Assembly (NCBI RefSeq): GCF_900114455.1
Contig: NZ_FOTC01000001.1
Coordinates: forward strand, 1,389,058-1,453,057
Length of the DNA: 64,000 nucleotides
Origin: Halogranum rubrum
GTDB lineage: Archaea; Halobacteriota; Halobacteria; Halobacteriales; Haloferacaceae
Reading direction: 5' to 3'
Shown here: in pieces, positions 36,727 to 44,993 of the stretch
Numbering within the stretch: position 1 is the stretch's first letter
Layout: every line of letters begins with the position of its first letter
Notes under the pieces: model-generated
Told to the model about the DNA's origin: nothing
Seen by the model: only the letters and a program-made list of their open reading frames with translations
The model's database searches: none
Made by a program: the position numbers and the translations under genes

Positions 36727-37323
36727 CTACTGGGTCGGTTGCTCGCGGCCGACGAACGTCTTGTACTTCAGGTCGTCGTCGCGGAGTTCCTCGATGATAC
36801 GCTCCACGAGAACCTCTTCGGGACGGTGGAGTCCCGACACTCGCTCTTCGAGTTCCTCGAAACTCTCGAACGGTTTGCGCTTGCGTTCGTCGAGGATGTT
36901 GTTCCGGAGCTTTTTGCCGATGCCAGGCAGGAGGTTCAACTGATGAAGACGGAGGGTAATGGGTTGAGCGTCGTTGTAGAAGTCGACGAACCGCCGTTCG
37001 TCGCCGGCGACGATGTCGGCGACGACGTATTCGAGTTCCGAGTGGGCCGCGTTCGAGACGTCGTCGTACGCGACTTCGCGGGCGGACTCGACGCGTTCGC
37101 GGTCGGCCGTCGGTTCGACGACGACGCGGTCACCGATACTGACGTCGGCGTCCTCCGCGAGTGTCAACTCGAAGAGACGGAACGTCGTCTCACCGAGGGC
37201 GTACGCGAGCGGTTTCTTCTTGTACTGCGGCCGGTCGTCGTCGACTCGGCCGTGTGCGAGGTAGTCGAGGACGACAGCATATCGAGCGTCGCCTCCGGTC
37301 TCACCGCTCTCGGATTCGGTCAT
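36727..37323 (-). CDS. DUF655 family helix-hairpin-helix protein
   Basis: 198 residues. DARYAVVLDYLAHGR opens the OB-like N-terminal part and LNLLPGIGKKLRNNILDERK is a clear helix-hairpin-helix, followed by PFESFEELEERVSGLHRPE. The family is universal in archaea beside KsgA, Rpb4 and L21e and is presumed to bind RNA in ribosome biogenesis. The ATG at 37323 sits 28 bases from a TATA element, so the mRNA is probably leaderless. Confidence 0.9.
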   Translation of the reverse strand: MTESESGETGGDARYAVVLDYLAHGRVDDDRPQYKKKPLAYALGETTFRLFELTLAEDADVSIGDRVVVEPTADRERVESAREVAYDDVSNAAHSELEYVVADIVAGDERRFVDFYNDAQPITLRLHQLNLLPGIGKKLRNNILDERKRKPFESFEELEERVSGLHRPEEVLVERIIEELRDDDLKYKTFVGREQPTQ

Positions 37324-37597
37324 AGGGGACGGTTACGTCTACTGTCTATTTAAACAGTGGGACGGAGTACGAGTGACGACGGTACTCGGAGCGACGACAA
37401 CACAGCCAACAACCAGCGGACGCCGAGAGATTCGTCTGTCGCTGGGTCGTGTGTGCGGTTCACACGAGAAGGTGAGAAGGCGAGAAGAACAGGTCGCGCC
37501 TCCGAGACCGTCTCCCATCGGAGTTACTGTCAGTCAGTACCCGGTGTGCCGCCGGAACGAAGCGACGGAGCACCGGAAAACAGGGACAGTAGCCCTC
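37324..37597. other. Gap between rpoF and DUF655
   Basis: 274 bases without a credible gene. It contains the DUF655 promoter, CTATTTAAAC (37347-37356, read leftward), flanked by the inverted arms ACTGT/ACAGT (37341-37358). The rest is GC-rich with GAGA-like repeats and no visible hairpin of note. Confidence 0.6.
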
Positions 37598-37954
37598 TCA
37601 GACGTACTTCGCGACGACGTTGAGTATCTCGTCGAGTTCGTCACCGTCGAGCGCGTAGCGCTGTTTGGCGAAGACGGCGCGGAGTTCGTCGCGGTCCCGC
37701 GGGAGCAGGTCGGCGATCTTGTGTGCCGTCGCCTCGTCGACCTTCTCGAGTTCCTCGAGCTCGCCGACGAGTGCACGAGAGTCCTCCGGGTCGAGCACGG
37801 TGAATCGGTTGACGTGCTCGATGGCGCGGGCCAGTTCGTACCGCAGTTCGCGGTCCGGGTCGGCCGCACGCTCGGCTTCGACCTCTTGGAGGAGTTCTTT
37901 CACCTCCGAGATGGTCAGATGCTCCTCGTCGATCTTCTCTTTGAAGATAGTCAT
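37598..37954 (-). CDS. rpoF: RNA polymerase subunit F (Rpo4/Rpb4)
   Basis: Rpb4 homologue, 118 residues, which with Rpo7 forms the RNA-polymerase stalk. FKEKIDEEHLTISEVKELLQ and ELRYELARAIEHVNRFT, then IADLLPRDRDELRAVFAKQR fit the HRDC-like fold. The gene directly abuts the L21e stop and is co-transcribed with it. Confidence 0.93.
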   Translation of the reverse strand: MTIFKEKIDEEHLTISEVKELLQEVEAERAADPDRELRYELARAIEHVNRFTVLDPEDSRALVGELEELEKVDEATAHKIADLLPRDRDELRAVFAKQRYALDGDELDEILNVVAKYV

Positions 37955-38245
37955 CTACTTCTGGGCGCGCAGGTGGGCGGGACGGACGAGGAGCGTCTTG
38001 TCCTTACCGCCGTCGTTGATCTGGACCTTGAACGCACGGCCCTGCTTTCCCATCACTTCGCCGGTGTGACCGTTGAAGCGCGGGTGGAAGCGGCCCTTGC
38101 GGACGCTCGGGTCGAGACGGAGGTGGACCTTCTGGCCCTCCTCGTACTCCTGAATCGCGCGCTGCGGCGGCGACGTACCACGGTTTCGCGGCTTGTTCGA
38201 GAGCTTTCCTCGCGTACCCTTCATGGGACCGTTGGAACTCGGCAT
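37955..38245 (-). CDS. rpl21e: Ribosomal protein eL21
   Basis: 96 residues: [20 protein letters not shown] at the N-terminus, [20 protein letters not shown], and [20 protein letters not shown]. The ATG at 38245 fits haloarchaeal L21e; a later ATG (MKGTRGKL) would match other archaea. First gene of the L21e-Rpb4 string leading to DUF655, KsgA and HemK. Confidence 0.95.
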   Translation of the reverse strand: MPSSNGPMKGTRGKLSNKPRNRGTSPPQRAIQEYEEGQKVHLRLDPSVRKGRFHPRFNGHTGEVMGKQGRAFKVQINDGGKDKTLLVRPAHLRAQK

Positions 38246-38274
38246 AGTCGTGAGTTCGATTACTGCGCTTTCGA

Positions 38275-38283
38275 TTATAAAAG
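38275..38283 (-). promoter_or_regulatory. TATA element of the L21e operon
   Basis: TTTTATAAT on the minus strand, centred 34 bases before the ATG, preceded by GTACC. This gives a leader of only a few bases. Confidence 0.65.
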
Positions 38284-38342
38284 GTACGTTCTTCGTCGCG
38301 GACGAGTGTCGGTGACACACCACCGGCGATTCGCTCGTGACG

Positions 38343-38382
38343 ACTCACTCACGCCAACTCACTCACGATGGCCACGCTTTAG
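38343..38382 (+). promoter_or_regulatory. Promoter of the cystathionine synthase/lyase gene with direct repeat
   Basis: CTTTAG (38377-38382) is centred 27 bases before the ATG at 38407, so the transcript is probably leaderless. Two copies of ACTCACTCACG (38343-38353 and 38357-38367) lie just upstream of the TATA element where an activator would bind. Confidence 0.5.
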
Positions 38383-38406
38383 CGACTGCCACCCGACTGC
38401 GCCGAT

Positions 38407-39570
38407 ATGGACGACGACGCTCACCGAATCGAGACGCGCGCGATTCACGCCGGTCAGGAACCCGACGAAGAGACGGGCGCGCTCATGACGCCCATCCACG
38501 CCAACTCGACGTACAAACAGGACGCTCCCGGCGAACACCGCGGCTACGAATACTCGCGGACGGGAAACCCGACCCGAACCGACTTGGAGGACAACCTCGC
38601 TGCCCTCGAAGGCGGCGAGTATGGTCGCTGCTTCTCCTCGGGGATGGGCGCAATCAACACCGTGCTCAACCTGCTCGAAGCGGGCGACCACGTCGTCGCG
38701 GGCGACGACGTCTACGGCGGCACGCACCGCATCTTCACGCAAGTCTACGAGAAGTACGACCTGGAGTTCGACTTCGTCGACACCACCGACCACGACGCCG
38801 TCGAGGGCGCGATGCGTGAGTCCACGGAACTCGTCTGGGTGGAGACGCCGACGAACCCGCTGATGAACGTCAACGACATCGACGCGCTCGCCGCCATCGC
38901 CCACGAGTACGACGCGCTCTGCGCCGTCGACAACACGTTCGCCACGCCCTACCTCCAGCGCCCGCTCGAACACGGCGCGGACATCGTCTCGCACTCGCTG
39001 ACGAAGTACCTCGGCGGCCACTCCGACGTCGTCGGTGGTGCGCTCGTCGTCGACGACGAAGAACTGGACGAGGACATCGGCTTCTATCAGAACTCCGTCG
39101 GCGCGACGCCCGGCCCGTTCGACTGCTTCCTCGTCCTTCGCGGGACGAAGACGCTCCCCGTCCGGATGGACCGCCACTGCGACAACGCCCGCGCGCTCGC
39201 CGAGTGGTTGGACGACCACGAGGCAGTGGAGGACGTGTTCTACCCCGGACTGGAGGACCACCCGCAACACGAACTCGCGAGCGCGCAGATGGACGACTTC
39301 GGCGGGATGCTCTCGTTCGAACTCGACGGGACGCTCGAAGAGGCCAGCACCGTCGTCGAGGAGACGGAAGTGTTCACCCTCGCAGAGTCACTCGGCGGCG
39401 TCGAGAGCCTCATCGAGCAACCGGCGGCGATGACTCACGCGGCCATCCCGCGCGAGGAACGTCTCGCCGCAGGCCTCACCGACGGTCTCGTCCGCGTCAG
39501 CGTCGGCATCGAGCATATCGACGACATGAAGGCGGACCTCCAGCAGGCGTTCGACGCGGCGCTGGAGTAG
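38407..39570 (+). CDS. metB: Cystathionine gamma-synthase/gamma-lyase, PLP-dependent
   Basis: 387-residue Cys/Met-metabolism PLP enzyme. [20 protein letters not shown] starts the family; [20 protein letters not shown] and [20 protein letters not shown] build the cofactor site; the PLP lysine is in [33 protein letters not shown] ends the fold. It makes or breaks cystathionine; sequence alone does not separate synthase from lyase. With the metE pair 5 kb away it would serve methionine synthesis. An ACT-domain gene follows four bases after its stop. Confidence 0.9.
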   Translation: MDDDAHRIETRAIHAGQEPDEETGALMTPIHANSTYKQDAPGEHRGYEYSRTGNPTRTDLEDNLAALEGGEYGRCFSSGMGAINTVLNLLEAGDHVVAGDDVYGGTHRIFTQVYEKYDLEFDFVDTTDHDAVEGAMRESTELVWVETPTNPLMNVNDIDALAAIAHEYDALCAVDNTFATPYLQRPLEHGADIVSHSLTKYLGGHSDVVGGALVVDDEELDEDIGFYQNSVGATPGPFDCFLVLRGTKTLPVRMDRHCDNARALAEWLDDHEAVEDVFYPGLEDHPQHELASAQMDDFGGMLSFELDGTLEEASTVVEETEVFTLAESLGGVESLIEQPAAMTHAAIPREERLAAGLTDGLVRVSVGIEHIDDMKADLQQAFDAALE

Positions 39571-39574
39571 AGAG

Positions 39575-39967
39575 ATGGACCCCGAGGCAGTCCTCGAAGA
39601 CTGCACCGTCGACGTCGGCGCGGAGGCGTACGCCGTCGTCACGACAGATTCGGAGACGGCGGTTTCGGACGCCTTCGCCACGATACGCGACCGAAACGAG
39701 ACGACACACGTGGTAAGAGAAGAACGGCTGGACGCCATCGAGACGCTAGAGGAGAAACGTGGATGGGCGCTCCTCACGTTCGACGCCGTGCTCCCCTTCG
39801 AACTCGTCGGCTTCCTCGCCGTCGTGGCGACGGCGCTCGCGGAGCGAGACGTCTCCATCTTCGCACTCTCGGCGTACTCGACGGACCACGTGCTCGTCCA
39901 GCGGGACGACGTGGCGGAGGCACTCGATGCGCTCGAAGAACTCGGGTGCGAGAGTCGGCGGTTGTGA
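39575..39967 (+). CDS. ACT-domain protein
   Basis: 130 residues ending in a tandem-ACT-type fold (FELVGFLAVVATALAERDVS, then FALSAYSTDHVLVQRDDVAE), similar to the CASTOR/ACT_7 family of amino-acid-sensing proteins. Its place four bases after metB suggests a regulatory role in sulfur amino acid metabolism, perhaps binding methionine or a related amino acid. The N-terminal half (YAVVTTDSETAVSDAFATIR) is less conserved. Confidence 0.8.
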   Translation: MDPEAVLEDCTVDVGAEAYAVVTTDSETAVSDAFATIRDRNETTHVVREERLDAIETLEEKRGWALLTFDAVLPFELVGFLAVVATALAERDVSIFALSAYSTDHVLVQRDDVAEALDALEELGCESRRL

Positions 39968-40189
39968 GCAGGACGGTGACTGCTGTGGTCGAAGTGTAGC
40001 TACGGGGAGGAGAGTCGCGTCTGAGTTCTCTGTTAGCTGTCAAAAGTGGCGTGCAACACTCAGAGGGTGTATGCAGCACGTTTTAATTGCCCCAAGGTGA
40101 GACTTGCCAAGGATTTCCGTAGTAATTTGCGAGAGGAATTCCTTAAGAAATACAGAAAACACTTACTCACCCGTATCTGATTTGGCGGT

Positions 40190-40570
40190 ATGACACTACC
40201 GCCCTCCAGACGCCATTTTTTGCGCAATTTTGCATCTCTTCCACTTCTTAGTTTGGCAGGGTGCTCCGCTCTTGCCCCTCAAGAAACCTCAGAAGAGTGG
40301 ATTGTCGTAGTTCCAGAAGAAAGCCAATCAGTACCAGAGGGCATCACAGTCCTTAATGCCTCTTCAGAGACGTTCGCGAACATTACTGCACTACAAGAAG
40401 CACTGAGAAGTGCCTCAGCCACACAGAGCGAGGAGCGAGCATCTATTTCTCCTGACGAAAGCGACCGGTTCGTTAAGGCCACGAGCGACATTGAGCGAAC
40501 CTCTGAGCCGGGAGTTTACATGAGATACGAAGAGAAAATATACCGTGTCTATTTGATGGGACTTACATAA
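40190..40570 (+). CDS. Low-GC Tat lipoprotein, unknown
   Basis: 126 residues beginning SRRHFLRNFASLPLLSLAGC: a twin-arginine motif, hydrophobic run and lipobox LAGC. The mature part is small, acidic and unlike any family I know (PEGITVLNASSETFANITAL). Its codon use is visibly A/T-richer than its neighbours, as is the 120 bases upstream, which suggests recent acquisition. A TATA-like CTTAAGAAA (40142-40150) lies 40 bases before the ATG. Two hairpins with T-runs follow it. Confidence 0.65.
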   Translation: MTLPPSRRHFLRNFASLPLLSLAGCSALAPQETSEEWIVVVPEESQSVPEGITVLNASSETFANITALQEALRSASATQSEERASISPDESDRFVKATSDIERTSEPGVYMRYEEKIYRVYLMGLT

Positions 40571-40704
40571 TTCAGTGAAAAGAGTGAATGACCGACTTGC
40601 GCACTGAGTTCAGCACGCCTACGAACAACTATCACAGAATTGATACTCCACGAAGGAGGAATAGCTCGCGTAGTGCTGCCGCTGGAAAGTACAAGAATGC
40701 TGTA

Positions 40705-40743
40705 CGCGAGACGAACGAAGTGAGTCTCGCGAGCAGATTTTTT
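40705..40743 (+). terminator. Hairpin terminator after the lipoprotein gene
   Basis: Perfect 8-base arms CGCGAGAC and GTCTCGCG with an 11-base loop, followed after AGCAGA by TTTTTT (40738-40743). Confidence 0.65.
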
Positions 40744-40751
40744 GATCGAGC

Positions 40752-40805
40752 TTTTTTAGCGGGGTTGAGCGGGCCGAAGGCCCGCGATTCCCCGCGCTGA
40801 AAAAA
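40752..40805. terminator. Bidirectional hairpin terminator
   Basis: A two-tier inverted repeat: outer GCGGGG/CCCCGC (40759-40764 with 40790-40795), inner GCGGGCC/GGCCCGC (40769-40775 with 40779-40785). TTTTTT lies on the left and AAAAAA on the right, so it can end transcripts from both the lipoprotein gene and the EF-1beta gene. Confidence 0.75.
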
Positions 40806-40820
40806 GGTCGAAGGTCGCGT

Positions 40821-41087
40821 TTAAATCCGACCGACTTCGTCGACGCTGACGGACTCGACGCCCTCGACGCCGCCGAAGGCTTCCTCGATTGCTTCCGTCC
40901 CACCGGCACCGTCGGGGACGATGACCGTCGGGAACAGCGCGATGAGACCGAAGGCGACGTCCTCGCGGTCGACGCGGCTGATCTTACCGCCCTCGGGGAG
41001 GGCTTCCTCGAGACGCTCTTGGAGCGCGTCGAGGTCGATTTCGGGGCTCTGCGGCATGACCTTCATCTTGGCTGCGACTTTCCCCAT
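40821..41087 (-). CDS. ef1b: Elongation factor 1-beta
   Basis: 88-residue archaeal EF-1B exchange factor, which renews GTP on aEF-1alpha. [20 protein letters not shown] opens it and [18 protein letters not shown] is its central strand-helix unit, ending with [15 protein letters not shown]. It starts at the ATG at 41087, two bases after the stop of the zinc micro-protein gene; both are in one operon. Confidence 0.95.
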   Translation of the reverse strand: MGKVAAKMKVMPQSPEIDLDALQERLEEALPEGGKISRVDREDVAFGLIALFPTVIVPDGAGGTEAIEEAFGGVEGVESVSVDEVGRI

Positions 41088-41089
41088 CG

Positions 41090-41266
41090 TTATGGCCCCA
41101 TGAACCCGCAGTCCGGGCACTCGTAGAGGTTGCTCTGTTTACGGCACTTCGCACACCGGAAGATGACCTGCCCGCAGTCCGGGCACTTGAATCGGGCGGC
41201 ACTCATCCCGGCGATGTTGATGCCACAGGAGACGCATTGGCGCTCCTGCTGCTGCGACTGGCTCAT
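41090..41266 (-). CDS. Zinc-finger micro-protein (HVO_2753-like)
   Basis: 58-residue protein not long enough for most ORF cut-offs. It has four cysteine pairs: CVSCG, CPDCG, CAKC and CPDCG, the two zinc sites of the haloarchaeal micro-protein characterised in Haloferax, whose loss affects swarming and biofilm. The start is [20 protein letters not shown]. It reads from the ATG at 41266 into the EF-1beta gene, with a leaderless promoter 27 bases upstream identical in core to that of rpl11. Confidence 0.88.
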   Translation of the reverse strand: MSQSQQQERQCVSCGINIAGMSAARFKCPDCGQVIFRCAKCRKQSNLYECPDCGFMGP

Positions 41267-41283
41267 ACCCGTATGAACCGGGC

Positions 41284-41297
41284 GGCGACTTTTAACG
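41284..41297 (-). promoter_or_regulatory. Leaderless promoter of the zinc micro-protein / EF-1beta operon
   Basis: CGTTAAAAGTCGCC on the minus strand, identical over 14 bases and at the same distance from the start codon as the rpl11 promoter at 48061-48074. Confidence 0.7.
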
Positions 41298-41326
41298 ATT
41301 GTCTTTCCCTACAGCGCCACAGCACC

Positions 41327-42565
41327 TCAGAGACCCAGTGCCAAGGGACCGACGAGCACACCCATCAGGTGGACTCGACGCGTCCCGAGTCGCGGCGGGA
41401 CGAGTCCGACGAGTGTCGCCACCGCGAAGACGGCGACACCGACGAGTCCGGCGAACAGCCCCGACACGGCGACGAGCAGTGAGAGCACCGCAAGCGAGAG
41501 CAGTCGGTAGTCCATTCGACCGACTACTCGGAGATAACGGTCGCCGACGAGAAGGACGAGGACGAACCCGGCCGTCGACGCGACGGCGACGACGGAGAGC
41601 AAGAGCGGCAACGACGGCGACCCACCGAGTCCGTCGAGTGCGACCATCACGCCCGTCCGTGGCGTCCCGAGCGCGGCGAGTGCGAAGAGGGCAAAGACCG
41701 TGTTCGCCGTGTTGGCCCCGCTGGTGGCGACGAGAAATCCGCGTGCACCGTCGTCACTCGGGACCGCAGGGAGCGCGAGAACAGAAGCGATGGCCGCCGA
41801 GATGCCGGGCAGGTAGCCGACGACTGCCCCCGCCGCCGACCCCGCAAAGGCCGTCGTTCCGAGTGTCCGTCGCGTCATCGTCACTCGGGCGTCGGCCTGT
41901 GGTGGAACGCCTGCTCCGTCCATCGCGTCGAGAAGCACCGGCGCGCCGAACAGTCCGGTAAACAGCGGTGCGAGCATCCCCCCGGCGTCGAGCGGCGCGG
42001 CGGGAGACAGGTCGAGTGTCAGTGCTCCGAGTACCGCACTGGCGACGAACGCCACCGCGCCGCCGAGTGCGGACCGACGCGTCGGTTCGGTGAGCAGGAG
42101 GAAGGCGACGACAGCCGCGAGGACGAGCGGGAGATTTGCTCGAACAGTAGGGTAGAGCGCAGTCATCGCGGCCGTCACCGGGACGGCGAGTGGAATCGCG
42201 AACAGGACGGCCGCGCCGCTCCCGAGTGCAGAGAGTCGAAGCGCCTCTCGGCCACGACCGGCGACGACGAGTCGGTGACCGGGAAGGGCGGTGGCCGCCA
42301 TCGCGGCATCCGGGACGCCCAGTGCGAGCGCGGGGACGACGTCGAGAAAGGTGTGGACCACGCCCGCAGCGAGTATCGCCGCGCCGACGAGTCGCGGTGG
42401 GCCGGGGACGGACGAGGCACCAGCGGCCAGCAAGAGTGCGAAGTTGTTTGCGTGGAGCCCCGGAACCAGACCACTCAGCGTCCCGAGGACGACGCCGACG
42501 ACGACGAAGCCGAGGACGGCGAGGCTGGTCGTCGAGGCGGAGACGAAGTCGACACCGGGGAGCAT
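41327..42565 (-). CDS. TctA-like (tripartite tricarboxylate transporter) membrane protein
   Basis: 412-residue hydrophobic protein with about ten helices. VVGVVLGTLSGLVPGLHANN, a glycine-rich stretch, and the later VGYLPGISAAIASVLALPAV are the two half-repeats of the TctA/DUF112 permease family, with ATSGANTANTVFALFALAAL between. No TctB or binding protein is adjacent; the archaeal single-gene members are of unknown substrate. Starts at the ATG at 42565. Confidence 0.75.
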   Translation of the reverse strand: MLPGVDFVSASTTSLAVLGFVVVGVVLGTLSGLVPGLHANNFALLLAAGASSVPGPPRLVGAAILAAGVVHTFLDVVPALALGVPDAAMAATALPGHRLVVAGRGREALRLSALGSGAAVLFAIPLAVPVTAAMTALYPTVRANLPLVLAAVVAFLLLTEPTRRSALGGAVAFVASAVLGALTLDLSPAAPLDAGGMLAPLFTGLFGAPVLLDAMDGAGVPPQADARVTMTRRTLGTTAFAGSAAGAVVGYLPGISAAIASVLALPAVPSDDGARGFLVATSGANTANTVFALFALAALGTPRTGVMVALDGLGGSPSLPLLLSVVAVASTAGFVLVLLVGDRYLRVVGRMDYRLLSLAVLSLLVAVSGLFAGLVGVAVFAVATLVGLVPPRLGTRRVHLMGVLVGPLALGL

Positions 42566-42634
42566 CGAGACGAGGTGGTCCCGTCATCGTACCTAAACCG
42601 TCGGCTCTGTGTCGCAAACGAGTGGGGCGTGACC

Positions 42635-42664
42635 AACCGGCAACCGGCAACCGGCGACCGGCAA
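42635..42664. repeat. 7-base tandem repeat, about four copies
   Basis: Four near-copies of AACCGGC in the gap between the TctA-like gene and rpl12. No ORF crosses it credibly. Confidence 0.7.
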
Positions 42665-42742
42665 CGCCGTCGCTCTCCGGTGTTACGTCGAAAGAAATCG
42701 GGGTTGTGAATCGAATCGAGACTGAGGAGCGTGCAGTCCGGG

Positions 42743-43072
42743 TTAACCGAACAGCTCGCCGAGGCCTTCGCCCGAGTCGTCGTCCTCGTCGTCTTCCTCT
42801 TCTTCGGCTGCTGCTTCTTCTTCCTCGTCAGCCGACTCCTCGTCGGCGGACTCGTCGCCGCCGGAGGAACCGCCTGCGGGGGCTGCTGCCGGTGCGGCAG
42901 CGGCCGTCTCGATTGCTTCCTCGATGTCGACGTCCTCCAGCGCGGCGACGAGCGCCTTGACGCGGGATTCCTCGACATCGACGCCAGCGGCCTCGAGGAC
43001 CGCCGTGATGTTGTCTTCGTTGATCTCTTCGTCCGTCTCGTTCAGGATGAGAGCTGCGTAAACGTATTCCAT
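42743..43072 (-). CDS. rpl12: Ribosomal stalk protein P1 (L12)
   Basis: Stalk protein of 109 residues: helical N-terminus [20 protein letters not shown] for dimerisation and binding to P0, an Ala/Pro hinge, then a strongly acidic tail ending in GLGELFG that recruits elongation factors. Last gene of the L1-L10-L12 operon. Confidence 0.96.
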   Translation of the reverse strand: MEYVYAALILNETDEEINEDNITAVLEAAGVDVEESRVKALVAALEDVDIEEAIETAAAAPAAAPAGGSSGGDESADEESADEEEEAAAEEEEDDEDDDSGEGLGELFG

Positions 43073-43093
43073 TGTCCTAGGTACCTAATTGAT

Positions 43094-44134
43094 TTAGCCG
43101 AACATCATGCCGAGGCCGTCGCCTTCGTCGTCGTCTTCATCGTCGTCGTCGGCGGCTTCCTCGGTGTCGGCTTCTGCTTCTTCGTCAGCCTGTGCGTCGT
43201 CTGCGTCTTCCTCCTCGGTGGATGCCGCGGGCGCTGCTGCGCCACGCAGTTCCTCCGGGAGTGCCTCCTCGTCGTCGATGTGTGCGGCGAGCGCGCGAAG
43301 TTGCGCGTCGGCACGGGCGACGAGGTCCGGCATGAGTTCCTCGTTCTCGATGGCGGCGTGGAGGCCGAGTGCTTTGGCCTCGCCGGCAGCCTTCGAGAGG
43401 AGCGTCGGCGCGGTCTGCGTCGTCGGGTAGACGGCGTTGACCGAGAGGTTGGTCGCGGCCGAGACCGCCGACTGGATGTCCGCGCGGTACTCGTCGATGT
43501 CGATGGCGAGCTCTTCGGGTGCGAAGAGGACGCCTTCGGAGTACACGCTCTTGAGGTCGAGTCCGACCTCTTTCGGCTCGATGCCGAGTTCGCTCAGGAC
43601 GTTCGACAGTTCCTCACTGACGACCTCGCCCTCGCTGAGAACGGTCGAGTCCTCGGTGACCGTGATGGACCCGTCCATGATGCGCGCGCTCGCGCCGACC
43701 TGCTGGAGTTCACCCACGAAGGGACCCGGGTCGACACCCGTGTCGCCCTCGGGGATGACGATGTCGTTCGGCGCGACTTCGCCCGCGTTGATGGGAGCGG
43801 GCGTCTTCGACGCTTCCAGCTCCTTGAACAACCCGAACGGGTTGTCGTTGGTGCCGATGAGCGCGACTTGCCCCGCGACGAACTCGGTCAGGTCTTCGAC
43901 GCCTTCGTCGACCTGTTCGAGTGCGCGCGTCACGAGCGTGTTCCGGCTCATGCGAACTTCGGCCTTACCGTGCAGGCCGCGGCGCATGTTCTGGAGCTGC
44001 TTGCTCGGGATGCCCGCCACACCGACGATACCCACCGAGGAGTAGCCCTCGATGAAGTCGACGAGTTCGTCGACCTCATCCTGCTTCCACTGCGGGATGA
44101 CTTCGGTGCGTCGAACGGATTCGCTTTCGCTCAT
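43094..44134 (-). CDS. rpl10: Ribosomal stalk protein P0 (uL10)
   Basis: 346 residues, anchors the L12 dimers to 23S r[23 protein letters not shown], then [20 protein letters not shown] and [19 protein letters not shown] belong to P0. The C-terminal tail GDGLGMMFG resembles that of L12 and serves the same factor contacts. The ATG overlaps the rpl1 stop (ATGA). Confidence 0.96.
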   Translation of the reverse strand: MSESESVRRTEVIPQWKQDEVDELVDFIEGYSSVGIVGVAGIPSKQLQNMRRGLHGKAEVRMSRNTLVTRALEQVDEGVEDLTEFVAGQVALIGTNDNPFGLFKELEASKTPAPINAGEVAPNDIVIPEGDTGVDPGPFVGELQQVGASARIMDGSITVTEDSTVLSEGEVVSEELSNVLSELGIEPKEVGLDLKSVYSEGVLFAPEELAIDIDEYRADIQSAVSAATNLSVNAVYPTTQTAPTLLSKAAGEAKALGLHAAIENEELMPDLVARADAQLRALAAHIDDEEALPEELRGAAAPAASTEEEDADDAQADEEAEADTEEAADDDDEDDDEGDGLGMMFG

Positions 44135-44772
44135 GCTTCAACCTCCACGGAGGGACCCATCGTCGTCTTCACGAAGATAGAGTCGATGTTGAGAGGTCCC
44201 TTCTCGAGGTTGGCTTCGAGACGTCGGATGATGACGTCGATGTTGTCGGCGACTTCGTCGGCCGACATGTCCTGGGCGCCGACGCGCGTGTGGAACGTGC
44301 GTCGGTCCCGGGAGCGAAGCTGGACGGTGTTCTTCATTCGGTTCACCACTTCGACCACGTCGTCCTCGGGCTGGAGCGGCGTCGGCATCTTACCGCGTGG
44401 GCCGAGCACCGTACCGAGGTATCGACCGATGTTCTGCATCATGCTGGCCTCTGCGACGAAGAAGTCGGTCTCGTCGGCGAGGTCCTTGGCAGCATCGGTG
44501 TCGTCTCCGAGGTCCTCCAGTTCGTCAGGACTGAGGACTTTGTCGGCGACGTCTTCTGCTCGGAGCGCGGTTTCGCCAGTCGCGAACACCACAATCTGGG
44601 TGTCTTGGCCGGTACCGGCCGGGAGAACCACGCCCTCGTCGATACGTTTCGACGGGTCGTTAAGGTCGAGGTCGCGCAGGTTGATAGCGAGGTCGACCGT
44701 TTCGCGGAAGTTCCGCTCAGGTGCCTCATCGAGTGCGCGAGAGACTGCTTGTACTATTGTGTCGTCTGCCAT
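44131..44772 (-). CDS. rpl1: Ribosomal protein uL1
   Basis: 213-residue protein of the L1 stalk that helps eject E-site tRNA. It also represses translation of its own operon in archaea by binding a leader hairpin. [20 protein letters not shown] opens it; [13 protein letters not shown] is the universal RNA-contact segment; [12 protein letters not shown] ends it. First gene of the operon; leader at 44773-44838. Confidence 0.96.
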   Translation of the reverse strand: MADDTIVQAVSRALDEAPERNFRETVDLAINLRDLDLNDPSKRIDEGVVLPAGTGQDTQIVVFATGETALRAEDVADKVLSPDELEDLGDDTDAAKDLADETDFFVAEASMMQNIGRYLGTVLGPRGKMPTPLQPEDDVVEVVNRMKNTVQLRSRDRRTFHTRVGAQDMSADEVADNIDVIIRRLEANLEKGPLNIDSIFVKTTMGPSVEVEA

Positions 44773-44781
44773 TATTCACCT

Positions 44782-44808
44782 CCGTAGTACGCAGGAATGC
44801 TCCTACGG
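44782..44808 (-). promoter_or_regulatory. L1 autoregulatory leader hairpin
   Basis: In the mRNA CCGTAG pairs with CTACGG around an asymmetric loop, immediately followed by the Shine-Dalgarno GGAGGTG and the rpl1 start. The stem next to the ribosome-binding site and the flanking GAG resemble the 23S rRNA L1 site, the arrangement shown to mediate L1 autogenous control in archaea. L1 binding would block initiation of L1, L10 and L12. Confidence 0.65.
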
Positions 44809-44857
44809 GTCAGTGAAACAGGCGGTGCCTGTCTCACTTCGAGGCACGGTCATCGCG

Positions 44858-44867
44858 GACTTAAACC
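44858..44867 (-). promoter_or_regulatory. TATA element of the L1-L10-L12 operon
   Basis: GTTTAAGTCC on the minus strand; initiation near 44836 yields a leader of about 65 bases, matching the long leader needed for L1 control. Confidence 0.6.
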
Positions 44868-44879
44868 CGTCGAAGCAGA

Positions 44880-44937
44880 GGCGTTAGAAAACGCCGCAGA
44901 GAGTGTGAATCCGTCACGTACGGGCACTCGACGGATT
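44880..44937. promoter_or_regulatory. Two inverted repeats between the divergent rpl1 and membrane-protein genes
   Basis: GGCGTT-AGAA-AACGCC (44880-44895) and AATCCGTC with GACGGATT (44908-44915 and 44930-44937, 14-base loop). Both arms are perfect. They could be operators or the start of the rightward transcript. Confidence 0.45.
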
Positions 44938-44993
44938 TCTCTCAGACACCATCGGCCGCTACTCATTTGTCCGTGCTACTGGGGCTGTTTGGT

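Noticed and set aside
42731-44887. 718-residue open frame on the plus strand across rpl12, rpl10 and rpl1
   Set aside because: It is antisense to three certain ribosomal genes, with low-complexity Val/Arg/Asp-rich translation and no family likeness; GC-rich codons leave few stops on the opposite strand.
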